A DNA stretch of 64,000 nt. Source: Linnemannia hyalina (Eukaryota; Mortierellomycota; Mortierellomycetes; Mortierellales; Mortierellaceae). This document shows, in pieces, positions 37,901-48,636 of this stretch (positions are counted from its first letter, which is position 1; the number at the start of each line of letters is the position of its first letter). The stretch spans positions 2,852,001 through 2,916,000 of the forward strand of contig JAHRHY010000003.1 of assembly GCA_019671135.1 (NCBI GenBank), read 5' to 3'. The translations under genes and the position numbers were made by a program. Under the pieces are notes generated by a model. That model was not told where the DNA came from. It saw nothing but the letters and a program-made list of their open reading frames with translations, and searched no databases.

Positions 37901-40900
37901 ATGAAGGACGCCGAGCATGTGCCAGACTACCAGCAAGAGGACCATACCAACAGCGAACACCAACGTCAACAGCCTCAAGAACGATATCCTTTTTCTTCTT
38001 CATCCACCCACGACTCTCCTTCATACGATGGCCACCACCACCAGTACCAAGAACACACCTCCTCCTCTCCCCACGACAGCAACCACCACCTCAACCACCA
38101 CTACCGCCACCATCAAGAGTCGCCATATCACCTGGAGCCAACTCGAGGCAACATACCCTACCACTACACTCCAAGGGGCGGCCATCGCCACTCGATAGAC
38201 TCTGCAGCTGCAGACACGCTGTTGATGCTCAGTGCCGCGGCTTTTATGGATCCGGACGCCGTCCGCATGGTCTCTGCTACCCATACTGAGGACAAGCATA
38301 GCCAACACCACCAGTACGAAGGCGACTACCACCACCGCTCTCAGCGCACATCCTTTGTTGGAGAGGAACAACAGCACCATCGTCATATTCAGCATCGGCC
38401 TCAGATGATGGCCAAGACCGTCTCCGCCCCTGTCTCGTCTTTGTCCCGACCTCCATTGCACCCACTTTCGAGGATGCCCCCACGGCCAAGAGACCTGGTC
38501 GTTGAAGAGACAGACATGGACATGGATGGTGTCGAGCATCCGCGTCGTCCTTCGATATCCGACTCTTCCTCACAAGTAACTTTTTCGAATTCTTCTGCGG
38601 TAAAGTGTAGTACAGGAACACAAACTCTGATCACCAAGGGACCAGGAATGAGGCATCACTCCCTCTCCTCGCCCACTTCTTCCTCTAGACACATTCCTCC
38701 GGCTGTTGTCGCCTCAGCAACTGCATCTTCAAAGAAAACATCGGCAACAACTACCACGACTTCAACTTCTACGGGTACACCGACATCACCCACGACGACC
38801 ACTGTGAGCAGTAATGGCCGCAATGACCTCTTCCCCACCACCACCCCTGTCTCATCTTCTTCCCATGGCCTGTTTTCTTCTGAGGAAACAATAACAACAA
38901 CACCAGCAGCAGTAACAAACAGACGGTCGAGCAAGAGTCAAGAGCCACTGACGACGGCTCGGCTTTCGTTCACCATCAGTAAGAAGGAGGAGGATGGTCA
39001 TCGAGTCATGGAGGAGCATGAGGATGTCGTCGATAACCTATTGAACAGGAAGGACCTGGCGGAGGAAGAACTTGAGGAGGGAGAAGTGGAAGAGGAAGAC
39101 GAGGAGGATGAGGTGATGTCAGAGGGAGTGGTGTATGTCAACAACCATCTCACACCAATCGGCTTGTCCCCACCCAACCATGTACAGCAGGTGGTGCCAC
39201 CTCTGATCGTTACCTCTGGACCTGCCTTCAAACAGCAGCAGCAACAGTCGCACCAGTCGCATGGTCAGGATTCGCCAAAGACTCCGACCAGCGCCAGGAC
39301 ACCTCGGACTCCGAAGCAAGCCCGCCCCACTCCCAAGACGGCTACCCCTCGGCCAACTAAACGGAGCCAGAACGATCCCATCTCCGTCCTCGGCAATGGT
39401 TCTGCTGTTGCTGCTTCTGCTAGTGTCGGCGGTTTTTCTCCCACTCGAGGCAAGAGCAGCGCACGCGACTTGCCAGTCGATTATTTCTATTCGCCCTTCC
39501 CACCTTCGATTTCCTCCCCAGCATCGTCCCCGTCGTCGCCTTCACCTTTCCAGCTTCAGCTCCTCCAGCTGACACGCAATTTTGTCTCCGTCCAACCCCA
39601 TGCCTCACCCACGAGTCGATTCCGACGGGCCACCAACTCGGGCGCGCTCTCCACGCATGGAATCCTGCCCTTCTCACCTCCAGTTTCACCTGGACAGGAC
39701 CTCAATCTCCCGCGTGAATCGGCCTCGACTCATTCATCACCAACAAAGAGTCATGGAAGTCATTCTCATTCAGCACGAGGAGCTCACTCGCACCGATCGT
39801 CGCCTGGTAAGCCCAAGTGGCACACTCAGCCCTATATGATGTTCTTGGCTCTTCGGGCGATGCCTAATCGAACTGCTGCACGGCAGGAGTTGATCCATGC
39901 CGCTGTTGAGTTGGATAAGAAGTTTTCTGCCGAGAAGGGTCTTCCACGTGTCTTTACTGGCAAAGTAAGTTCTCTTTTCTTTGCCCTGTCAAACAATTGG
40001 CAAAACGAGGTGCTAACGAATAGAGCATCAATCAACTCACCATCGTTTTATGCGTTGTTCCGAACCTTGTTCTTATTTTTTCTATATAAAATAGACGCCC
40101 ATGAACTCGGCATCGGCCTGCTTGACGAACAACGGCGACAAGTACTTTATCCCCTTCAAGCCTGAAGGAAGCAGGAGCACACATTTCCGACTGGCATACC
40201 AACCCTGCGACTTTGACACTGCTGTTGCGGATTACTACGGCTGGATGGAGGAGCTGATCCGCCATGATTGGCCTCTCTGCTTTGGTGTTTCCAAGAGCAA
40301 CGAAGATGCTGTTACAGGACCAGCTGGCGACACGACGATGACAGGCACGGTGACGGTCGACGGCGGTAGTGGTAGTCGACCGGACTTTGCGAGGGCCGAT
40401 TCGTCGGAATCTAGGAAGCGTGGTCCGGACTTGAGAGAACTTGCGGATGAGGATCTGTTGATGCAGCTCGCGTCCGGCAACAACAACAATGTCGGTAGCG
40501 TCAGTAAGAAGATCAAGGCTGCTGCTCCTGAGGATGACAAGGATGGTGCGGGTGTGACGGAAACAGTGCAAGCTTCTTCGTTCGCACTGGATGAGATCAG
40601 CAGTCTTGACTACTACCACTTCAAGACTCTCAACAGCAGCAGTGGTAGTGCCAAGGCGATGAGTGTGGGTGTGCGACGACTGGATGTGGATGCTGCTGGG
40701 CGACTGGATGAACCCAACTCGTGTCCTCCCACACCTGCGACGGCTACAGCTTTGGCTCTTGAACGAGGTCTGAACCTAAACGATTCACCTTTGATCAACA
40801 GCAACACTAACTACAACACAGTGGTGAAGAAGAGACAGCAGGAGGATCTGGATCTGAGTCGTGTGCCAAAGTCGCTGGCGGAAGTTGTGGAGGTGAAGGC

Positions 40901-41624
40901 GTCCAAGATCCCCAACGCTGGAAAGGGACTCTTTGCCAAGATCGACTTGCCCGCAGGAACACCGTTGGGCTTTTATTTCGGGATGCCAATTTCAGAGAAC
41001 GAGTTTGATTCGTTGAAGGAGGGCGTGGGTGCGGCGTCTCAGTATGCGATCATGTACCGACGAACGGTTTTGGATGCCACGGACGAGCAAGGTATGCCCT
41101 TCAAACTCGATAGTACCACCTTGCCGTGGGAACAACAACAGCGGATCGTGGTGGATGGCCAGGTCGAGGGGCAGGAGTTGTTGTGCCCGTTCAACGTTCT
41201 GAACGAGGACTTGGACGGCAATGTGTCGTTGATTACTGGAAGTGTCGTTAACCAGGTCATCTGTACGACGAACCGAGACGTCAAGGAGGGCGAAGAGTTG
41301 GTTGTCTTTTTTGCGAGGGATTCTGAACGCCATTGGCCTGTACTTGCCACCCCCCCTCCTCCTACACCTTCTGCTCATGCGCCTGTGCCTAAGACTGTGA
41401 AACCTGTGGTAGCCGGGGCGGCGCCTGCGACGTCTAATGCAAAGACGACACGAAAGGCGGCTGCGGCTGCTGCTGTGGTGGCTGCTGTCATTGCAGCGGG
41501 GGAGGTGTCTGAGGGATCTGAAGGGTCTGGAGTTGAAGCTGGCCGATGGAGTCACGATTCTGCGTCCCCAAGTGGTCGGCCGCGTCGGGATACTGTCTAT
41601 AAGCCCGTGCGGTATTCTCGGTAG
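37901..41624 (+). CDS. SET-domain-like protein with large disordered N-terminus
   Basis: Predicted 1,197-residue protein. Exons 37901-39964 and 40095-41624 join in frame. The chosen ATG has the context ACAACAACATG; an in-frame ATG at 37703 would add 66 S/P-rich residues. Residues 1-600 are H/Q/S/T-rich with acidic patches. A short conserved-looking module (WHTQPYMMFLALRAMPNRTAARQELI) precedes the intron. A SET-like domain starts near residue 950 with ASKIPNAGKGLFAKIDLPAGT and ends VVNQVICTTNRDVKEGEELVVFF. The usual RFINHSCNPN is replaced by CPFNVLNEDLDGNV and the catalytic-Tyr motif by VVFFARD, so lysine methyltransferase activity is doubtful. Target and location are unknown. Confidence 0.8.
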
Positions 41625-41920
41625 TGAATGGTCGCGTCTTTTTTTTTTTTTTTTTCTTTTCATTTTTTGTTATATCACATTTTTGTTGTTCTTTTATCAT
41701 TGTAGCCTCACTTCATTCTGTAATTGTACTTTTCTTATCTTGTTCTTTGTATCATTTCGAATTAAACAAAAAAAAAAAAAAAAAAAAAGGCAGGCTGCGA
41801 AGGCTTTTGGCGCGTTGCTTGTTTTTATTTGCTAGTCGCATGGTTTCTTTCTTTTTTTTTGTATGTAAGCGAAAAGAAAGGAAGAGACCCTACATCCATC
41901 GTTCCGTCCTTCCTCCTCAC
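41625..41920. other. convergent intergenic region
   Basis: 3' flanks of the SET gene and the coiled-coil gene, with T and A homopolymers of 14-21 bases. No gene is seen. Confidence 0.5.
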
Positions 41921-43221
41921 TTAGATCTTGATCATCTGAGCAGCAACCTTGAAATTCGTCTTCAATTTCCGCTTCTCGGTCGAAAGTGCCTGAACATCCT
42001 TCTGGCGAGAATCAAGCATCTGGGCCAGAGCCGCACTTGGGTTCGAAGACCATGCCGAGGGCGTCGCTGGTGTCGCTCCAGTCGTTCCTGTACCTGTTGT
42101 AGGTGGAGGAGGAGGGTGGTTGGGGTCGGCAATTGGGGTTGTGGCAGACATGAGGATATCTGACGTAGGGAAGGGGGATGGCGACCCGACGACGACGACA
42201 CCTCCTTGTGCGTTCGCACCTGCGCCGGTACCGGTGGGGGTTCCTACAACGCTTACTGGAGTCGGAGACATCATTTGTGTATCAGCATTTGCTGCTCCTA
42301 CACCCGTTCCTCCTGCATTATTATTTCCAACTGCATTATTAGGGGTATTGTTATGCTGGTTATTGTGGATATGATTTTGCATCCTCGGGGAGAGGAACAT
42401 GGGTTTTGGGGTACCTCCTGCTCCTGATCCGGAGGGACCGGGGGTGGTGGTGGTGGTTGTTGGGATTGCGGATGCGGAAGGAGTGGGGGTTGAGGCGACG
42501 GTTTGGGAGGTTGGGAGGTGGGTGAGTGCGCCAAAGCCTGTTGTTTTTGATTGGGTTGTTAGAGTTTCTAGTTGGATTAGGAGGTTTGCTGTGTCCGCTG
42601 TTTTTTTTTGTTGGAGAGGTTGAGGAAAGAGAGTTGGGTTAGTATGAAGATGAAAGAGGGGGAGGGTTTGGTCTTCTTTTCTTTGTTTCCGGAATGGTTT
42701 GCCTTCTTGTGGTCTGATGGAGAGATGTGTAACTTACCGATTGCTTCTTGTTGGGTGTATGGATGTTTGAAGGACTCTTCACTAAAGTATGCGGATCATG
42801 CACAACGGGGGAAGGAAAGAGGTCATTAATTGACATGATAATTAATACAAGCGTTCTCCACACACACAGCGTCTGAAGATCCTGCTTTGTTATTCCTTCC
42901 TTTTGACTCCCTTGTCGTGTCAAATTGTCTGGATACGTTTTCCTTGGTTGATAAAAAAAAGACATACCGCACGAAAGGCAAAAGTGCGTGCGCTTGTCTT
43001 TCCTGCTGAATGCTTGATGTAAACCAGACCCTCTTTTTCCAGCCATGAACTTACATCTTGTGGAACATGACGAGGCCTTGTCGCTCGACTTCTCCAAGCT
43101 GGTTGAGAAGAACGTGGAGTGAGGCCATCAGCTCCTTTTCGAAAGCGCCCGGTTGCTGATTCTGTTGGGCTTGCCAGCCTTGCGGGCGGGGAGATTGGAT
43201 GCTGCTTGCTGGGGATTGCAT
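41921..43221 (-). CDS. uncharacterised Q/N/T-rich coiled-coil protein
   Basis: Three minus-strand exons, 43055-43221, 42738-42781 and 41921-42597, join in frame to about 295 residues. A first helical segment reads FEKELMASLHVLLNQLGEVE and MFHKIEESFKHPYTQQEAI. A second, TANLLIQLETLTTQ, follows. A long T/P/N/G-rich linker comes next, and a closing helix has ALAQMLDSRQKDVQALSTEK. The layout resembles small Mediator subunits or similar scaffold proteins, but I cannot assign a family. The true start may lie in an upstream exon, because the frame before the chosen Met stays open for about 26 codons with QHHPYHPYHPHQ. The middle exon is only 44 nt. Confidence 0.6.
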
Positions 43222-43763
43222 CTCTTGTTGACTGATCGCGATCAAAGATTGGTGGGGATGGTAGGGATGGTAGGGATGGTGTTGGTGCTGTTTGGTTGCT
43301 TATTGGTTCTTGGAGGAGGGTTTGGTGAAGTGGGTAAGAGTGCTCTCGTCCTTTGTGTTGGTTTGGCTTCCTTGTCCTTGTGTGAGTGCGCGTGTTTGTG
43401 CGTGAAAGAAAAAAGAAAAGCAGATGCAAAGGCAGAAGAGCTGGACTATGACGACCCCATAATTCCGCAAATTTCTTTTTATTATTTCAGGGACGGTACA
43501 GCGAGCGCGTACCTTAGTTGGCGTTGTAGCTGGCCAATAAAAGTGTACTGTACCATCGACCATTGACCAACAGACACACACACAACCAGGGCTCACGCCC
43601 TTCCCATGCTGTGTACAAAAAAACCCTCCACCTCACTCATTCTTAAAGTGGGTGTATTTCTTATCCTCCTCCCATCGCACCTCTTCAACTCTTTTCTCCT
43701 TTCTTCCACTTTTCCACTCATAAAACTTTTCTGCCCTTTTTCTTTCTTTTGCATTTCCGTATC
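43222..43763. promoter_or_regulatory. divergent promoter region of coiled-coil and F-box genes
   Basis: The two genes point away from each other across 542 bp. The left part has a GGTAGGGATG triple repeat (about 43258-43283) that may still belong to the first gene. The right part is a C/T-rich leader typical of genes in this window. Confidence 0.4.
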
Positions 43764-46142
43764 ATGCCACAACACTTCAACGATATCGCTGCGTCAATGC
43801 AGGCACTATCATTATCATCATCTACTTCCTCAGTCCCAAAGGAGAAGAACCACACTACTCTGTCTACTCTTCCTCCTCAAGCACCACAACCCTCCCCACG
43901 CTGCCAGAACGCATTCCAAATCCCCGAGATCCTACTCCGAATTCTCCAATTCGTCCCCCTCTGGATCCACCCACCTCACACCACCCCTAGTACTACCTTC
44001 TTTGACAACGAAAACATCACATTCTCCCCACGCAACATCCTGTCCTGCTCGCTCGTCTCCAAACCCTGGCGCAACCCCTCCCTCGACCTCCTCTTCTTTG
44101 TCCACCATTCGCAACACCAACGCCAGATCCCAAAACAACTTGTGCTTTTGCAATCGCATCGGTATAAGGTTTTTGTGGATAGTCAGGATTTCTGGACGAG
44201 AGAGTTTCGAGGGCTGGGGAACCTGGTGGTGTTGGAGGTGAGGTGTGGGTTGAGCGAAGGGCAGATGAGAGAGGTTTTGGAGAGGAGTGCGAGACTGGAG
44301 GAGCTTTTGTGGACTAGGGTTGGGTGTAGCTCCGAGAGAGGAGGAGGAGGGATTTTGAAAGGGGAATGCTTGGAGATGATGTTGAGGTTGTCAAGGTTGA
44401 GGGTTTTGGTGCTTGATGGGTGGGTGGTGGAGTGGGCTGACTTGTGGGCGCTTTGTAGGGCCAATCCCAATTTGAAGACGCTGGGGTTGGGATCTACCAG
44501 GCGGTGGGAGTCAAGGGCAGCACCATTCCAAGGTGGTGACAGGGAGTTGGAGTTATTGTCGGTGGAGGATTTGAGGTTGAAGCTCGTGTGTCCATCGCAC
44601 GAGGAGGACGAAGACGAGGATACTGAGACGTTGGATGTGGTCGCGTTTCTGCCGTATCTGAAGCGGTTGAGGTTGGATGTTTTTACGCGGGTGGATGGGA
44701 AGCTCCTTATCGCCAACTTGCACAAGGCCCGTGCCCGTGCCCACCTCGCCGCCACCACCGCCGCCAGCGGGTCCAACTCTTCTCCAGCCCTCCTCCTTCC
44801 ACTGCCGTCCAAGCTCGAGTCCTTAGAGATCCACGTCCACCAAGGCACCACCCTCAATCCCACCGACGAAGACAACCAAACTCTGTACCTTACTTTCCCA
44901 GAAATCACCACCCTAATCCAAGAACACGCCCACCTGCAAGGCCTCACCCGCCTCCACCTCCACCTCACAACCATCTCCCCCTTCCTCACATCTGCCATCC
45001 GTGCCATACCTCCCTCCTCCCCCCTTGGGTACAACGTCCTTCAGGATCTGGAGATCCGGATCTCGGATTTTTATGGACATACCTGTGATCCTATACCTTG
45101 GATCCGGTCTATCCTTGCGACGTGTACGAGGCTGAGGAGGGTTTATTTGGATCTTGTGGGGCCTCAGGCGGAACAGAAGGTTTATATGCGATTTGCGCAG
45201 GGACTCTTCTGTGGCGAGGTTGAGGCCGAGGAAGGAGAGGCGGGAGGGACGGGAGGGGTTGTGGATCCGAGGAAGGCGTGGGGGTGTGCGGGATCGTTGG
45301 AGGAGTTGACGGTTTTGGGGATACATTTGCCTGTTGTGGTTGATATGGCTGGGTATTTGGGGTGGAGGTATCGCAAATCAGAGAGTGGGAGGCTAAAGAA
45401 GGCTTGGAGGACGAATCGGCAGCGGCTTCAGGGCCTTTTCACTCGTACCCTTACCAGCACCAGCACCAGCACCAGCACCAGCGCCAACGCCAACGCCAAC
45501 GCCAACAACGGGAACAGGAACACGAATAGCAACGAGGGTAAAGATGATACATCATCCTCGGAGGAAGAGGAACAACAGTGCTCGCGCAAAGACCGGAGGA
45601 TATCTATGACCCGGGTGATCGCCTTTGAGATCTACGAGAACCTCAAAAGTATCGGTCGCGACCCGGATACCGTCTGCCCGGACGATGTAACATACTTTGA
45701 TCGACTCTTGAGTTTCGCCTGTCCCGATTACTCCCCTTCCTCTTCCTCCTCCTGCTCCTCCTCCTTGGACTCACAGCAACAACAACTACAACAGCAACAA
45801 CGGACACGCAAGCAGTACAAACAGAAACAGAAACAGAAACAGACACCACCGTACCGCCCAAGCCGAGCAGAAATGCGGTTCAACGCCCAACTGGCGACCC
45901 AGATCGCGCAGTGCCCACGACTGATAATGCTTCGTCTGAATTGGGATACCTGTACCCAAGAGCTTGCTGATCTGCGTGCGCGACAGAAGGTTCTGCAGTT
46001 GGAGCAGCAGGAGAAAGAGTTGTTGAGGGAGAAGATTGTCGCGTTGGAGGGCCCAAGTGAGAGGACGACCAAGGTCCAGCAACAGCCAAGACAGAGTCAG
46101 AAGCAAGAGCAGAATAAGAGGCGCTCGTTTTTGTTTGGGTAA
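43764..46142 (+). CDS. F-box-like protein with leucine-rich C-terminal region
   Basis: Intronless gene for 792 residues, probably a substrate adaptor of an SCF ubiquitin ligase. An F-box-like segment spans about 50-100 (IPEILLRILQFVP and later NILSCSLVSKPWRNPSLDLLF). It is interrupted by about 25 residues (WIHPPHTTPS and on). Then come irregular leucine-rich elements (LVVLEVRCGLSEGQMREVLE, LRVLVLDGWVVEWADLWALC) as in fungal F-box/LRR proteins. A TSTSTS-ANANAN hexanucleotide repeat (about 45453-45510), an S-rich stretch and a Q-rich coiled coil lie near the end. The target is unknown. The start is the first ATG after the C/T-rich leader. Confidence 0.78.
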   Translation: MPQHFNDIAASMQALSLSSSTSSVPKEKNHTTLSTLPPQAPQPSPRCQNAFQIPEILLRILQFVPLWIHPPHTTPSTTFFDNENITFSPRNILSCSLVSKPWRNPSLDLLFFVHHSQHQRQIPKQLVLLQSHRYKVFVDSQDFWTREFRGLGNLVVLEVRCGLSEGQMREVLERSARLEELLWTRVGCSSERGGGGILKGECLEMMLRLSRLRVLVLDGWVVEWADLWALCRANPNLKTLGLGSTRRWESRAAPFQGGDRELELLSVEDLRLKLVCPSHEEDEDEDTETLDVVAFLPYLKRLRLDVFTRVDGKLLIANLHKARARAHLAATTAASGSNSSPALLLPLPSKLESLEIHVHQGTTLNPTDEDNQTLYLTFPEITTLIQEHAHLQGLTRLHLHLTTISPFLTSAIRAIPPSSPLGYNVLQDLEIRISDFYGHTCDPIPWIRSILATCTRLRRVYLDLVGPQAEQKVYMRFAQGLFCGEVEAEEGEAGGTGGVVDPRKAWGCAGSLEELTVLGIHLPVVVDMAGYLGWRYRKSESGRLKKAWRTNRQRLQGLFTRTLTSTSTSTSTSANANANANNGNRNTNSNEGKDDTSSSEEEEQQCSRKDRRISMTRVIAFEIYENLKSIGRDPDTVCPDDVTYFDRLLSFACPDYSPSSSSSCSSSLDSQQQQLQQQQRTRKQYKQKQKQKQTPPYRPSRAEMRFNAQLATQIAQCPRLIMLRLNWDTCTQELADLRARQKVLQLEQQEKELLREKIVALEGPSERTTKVQQQPRQSQKQEQNKRRSFLFG

Positions 46143-46293
46143 AGAAAAAAAAACGCATAAATCAGACACAGTTTATGTACAGAGAGAATAAACGAACAAA
46201 AAAAAACAGCAATGAACATAACGACAAAGAACTATGAAGAAAGGGGTGAAATGGAAAGTAAGGGGTGAAAGGAAAGAGTAGTGGATGAGATCT

Positions 46294-47562
46294 TTAAAGG
46301 GCGGCGGCAATCTCGGCGGCAAGGACTTCGTCGGTGGGAACAGCAACTGCGACCTTGACCTCCTTCTCTTCGTGCGATACCTCGATATGGTGAGAGACGA
46401 CCTCAGAGAACAAGACACCCTCCTTCATCAACTCCAAATCCTCGGTCTGAGTCAACACAGCCTCGTCTTTGACCTCCATCACAATCTCTTCATCCTCCTT
46501 GCGGGTGCCAGCCTCCTCAATGTGAGAGACGACATCGGCAAACGAAACACCCTCCTTCATCTTTTCCAGATCCTCAGTAGGCGCCAAGATCTCAGGTTCA
46601 GGGACATTGTGCTTGGCGATATCGGCAAACGAAACACCCTCCTTCATCTTTTCCAGATCCTCCGTTGGGGCCAAGATCTGGGGCTCGGGGATGTTATGTC
46701 TGGCCATGTCTGCAAACGAAACATTCTCCTGGACCAATGCTGCGACTGCAGGTGCAACGTGTCCGTTGGCCTTCTTCTCCTGTTCCTGCTTTTCCTGCTT
46801 GAGTTTGTCCTCAGCCGCTTTGACAGCGGCAAGGGCAGCCTTCTCCTTGGCCACGGCCTCAGCCTCAGCAGCCTTCTTCTCATAAATCTCAACAGCGGCC
46901 AACCGATCCTTAAAGCTCCCCGCCAACTTATCCATCTGGCCCATCAACTTTTGAATCCTCGCAATATCGCTCCTTTTCCTCTTCCTCAACTTCTCAAACG
47001 CCACCACCTCTGGGCCATTCGCCAACGGCAGCCCTCCAAACCCATCCCCCAAATCCATCAACTCCCTAGGCGAAATCGCATCCAACCCCTCCAACAACCT
47101 CAACAGCCTCTCATTGATCGACTGGACCAAAAAATCCAGCTTCTTATACCCCTGCCGAACCATTGCCGGATCCTTCGCAAATCCAAGCTCGTTACTCCGT
47201 TCCCGGATCAATTCCTCCTGCGTCTCCTCAACGTCCTCCCCAAACGTCTTCTTATCCTCCTCATTAATCAGTCCCAACGCCGGCAAGCGAACATGTGGAT
47301 CCGCAGGGTAAATAGGATGTTGACGGAGAGTCTTTGTGCGGACTTGAGCGAGACGCACATCCTCGTCCAGGAGTGTCTGGAGGGCAGATTCGACCTTGGC
47401 GAGCGAGGACGAGAGTTGCTTTTGGGTGGTTTTGACGAGACGGAGATGCTTTGTGCGACGGTCGTCTTGGATGAGTAGGTAGGCAACGGCGCCGATGGTT
47501 GTGAGGCCGACGATTGCTGAGCCTGCGATGATCAGGTTCTGGCGGGTTGATGCAGCGACCAT
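46294..47562 (-). CDS. N-terminally membrane-anchored BAG-domain-like protein with C-terminal repeats
   Basis: Intronless gene for 422 residues. A single transmembrane helix lies at about 10-31 (NLIIAGSAIVGLTTIGAVAYLLI). Helical sequence follows, with a BAG-like pair of helices: KLDFLVQSINERLLRLLEGLD and RKRSDIARIQKLMGQMDKLA. This arrangement matches Snl1-type proteins, ER or nuclear-envelope anchored Hsp70 nucleotide-exchange cofactors; that identity is inference. An A/E/K-rich coiled coil follows. The end has imperfect repeats of about 29 residues built on VSFAD...HN.PEP.ILAPTEDLEKMKEG: two near-identical copies and two diverged ones. The function of the repeats is unknown. Confidence 0.65.
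   Translation of the reverse strand: MVAASTRQNLIIAGSAIVGLTTIGAVAYLLIQDDRRTKHLRLVKTTQKQLSSSLAKVESALQTLLDEDVRLAQVRTKTLRQHPIYPADPHVRLPALGLINEEDKKTFGEDVEETQEELIRERSNELGFAKDPAMVRQGYKKLDFLVQSINERLLRLLEGLDAISPRELMDLGDGFGGLPLANGPEVVAFEKLRKRKRSDIARIQKLMGQMDKLAGSFKDRLAAVEIYEKKAAEAEAVAKEKAALAAVKAAEDKLKQEKQEQEKKANGHVAPAVAALVQENVSFADMARHNIPEPQILAPTEDLEKMKEGVSFADIAKHNVPEPEILAPTEDLEKMKEGVSFADVVSHIEEAGTRKEDEEIVMEVKDEAVLTQTEDLELMKEGVLFSEVVSHHIEVSHEEKEVKVAVAVPTDEVLAAEIAAAL
46513..46722. repeat. tandem repeats of about 87 bp inside the BAG-like gene
   Basis: Two near-identical direct copies and part of a third carry the sequence CAAACGAAACACCCTCC on the plus strand. They encode the VSFAD...EDLEKMKEG repeats and stay in frame. 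Confidence 0.8.
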
Positions 47563-48636
47563 TTTTGCGGGGTGTGGTTGGGTTGGTCGTGTGGATCGAA
47601 GGGGTGTGCGAGTGTGTGAGTGAGAAAAGGGGGGGGAAAGAAAAAGAAAAGAAGTGAAAGAAGGAAAAGAAAAGAAAAGAAGGGAAGAAGAGGGGTGTTC
47701 CTTGTTGTCCGTGTGTGAGTGTGACAGAGAGAGAGGGAGAGAGAGAGTGAGAGAAAAGGCAGGAAGGAGACCGTTGTGGGATCCCTTGTCAAAAGTATGA
47801 CGTCGGGAAGGGAAAATAAACCACCCCATGGGCCACAAGGCACTCTCAGTCCTCCCTCAGTCCTCCCCGGCTTGACTTGTTTTGGGAGTGTCGCGCGACG
47901 GAGATAAACACATCCCTTCCCGCGGCTTGGAGGTGTCTCACACTACTCGTCAGGCACACATCCACACAACTCGCAACAAAACCCGCCCATGGTCCTCCTC
48001 ATGCGGTCCTCCTATCCACTTTGCACTCCACACATTGAATCAAAGAGCATACATCATTGCTCACTCTCTCTTGCTCTGTTGTGTTGATTTTCTTCTCACG
48101 CGAGGGCCACCCTCTTCTCCGTCTCTGTCCCACAAATACAGTACAGTCCATTAAGGGGCCAAGTTCATCATCTACCATTGGGCTCATTGTGCCTGCCGCT
48201 CCTACCTTGTCTTCTTTGTTCTGCTCTTCCTCTATTTCCAGGCCAATCACCCGCAACAAATCACCCATGGAGCCATACAATCTGGTAACTACAATACGGT
48301 CCCCACGTTCTTCTTGAGTGAGAGGCATCACCTGGACAAAAAACTAATCGCGACCTTTTCTTGGATCATTCAGACCGACAACATCGTGCTACTCCAGGAC
48401 CAGGACTGGGTTCAAAGAGCCCCACGTCTGGCTCCGGACGAACGCCTTGCCACACAGCTCGAGATCGCCTTCACTCGAATGGAAAAGCACGACTTCAACG
48501 GACACGTTACCACGACAAAAAACCGACTCCTCGACTGTGACTTGGCCGTCCAGATCCTTTCCGACCCAGCGGCAACAACACAGCGTTTGGAAGCTGAAAC
48601 GCCACCAACAGCACTAGCTCTTACATCGCACAAACA
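47563..48636. other. upstream region of the BAG-like and Fanzor genes
   Basis: Divergent upstream region. The left end is the C/T-rich (on the minus strand) leader of the BAG-like gene. On the plus strand an open frame at 48314-48655 with normal-looking codon use but no in-frame ATG near its start overlaps the Fanzor start and may be an extra 5' exon. No terminal inverted repeats of a transposon were found by eye. Confidence 0.4.

Noticed and set aside
44183..45034. 283-codon minus-strand frame opposite the F-box gene
   Set aside because: Antisense shadow; the plus-strand frame carries the F-box and leucine-rich pattern.
46513..46722. direct repeats as a possible CRISPR-like array
   Set aside because: The repeats are contiguous, in frame and protein-coding, with no unique spacers; the host is a fungus.
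46285..47478. 397-codon plus-strand frame opposite the BAG-like gene
   Set aside because: Antisense shadow; its repeats merely mirror the repeats of the minus-strand gene.
47999..48331. 110-codon minus-strand frame upstream of the Fanzor gene
   Set aside because: It looks mildly coding-like but has no recognisable domain, splice support or leader.
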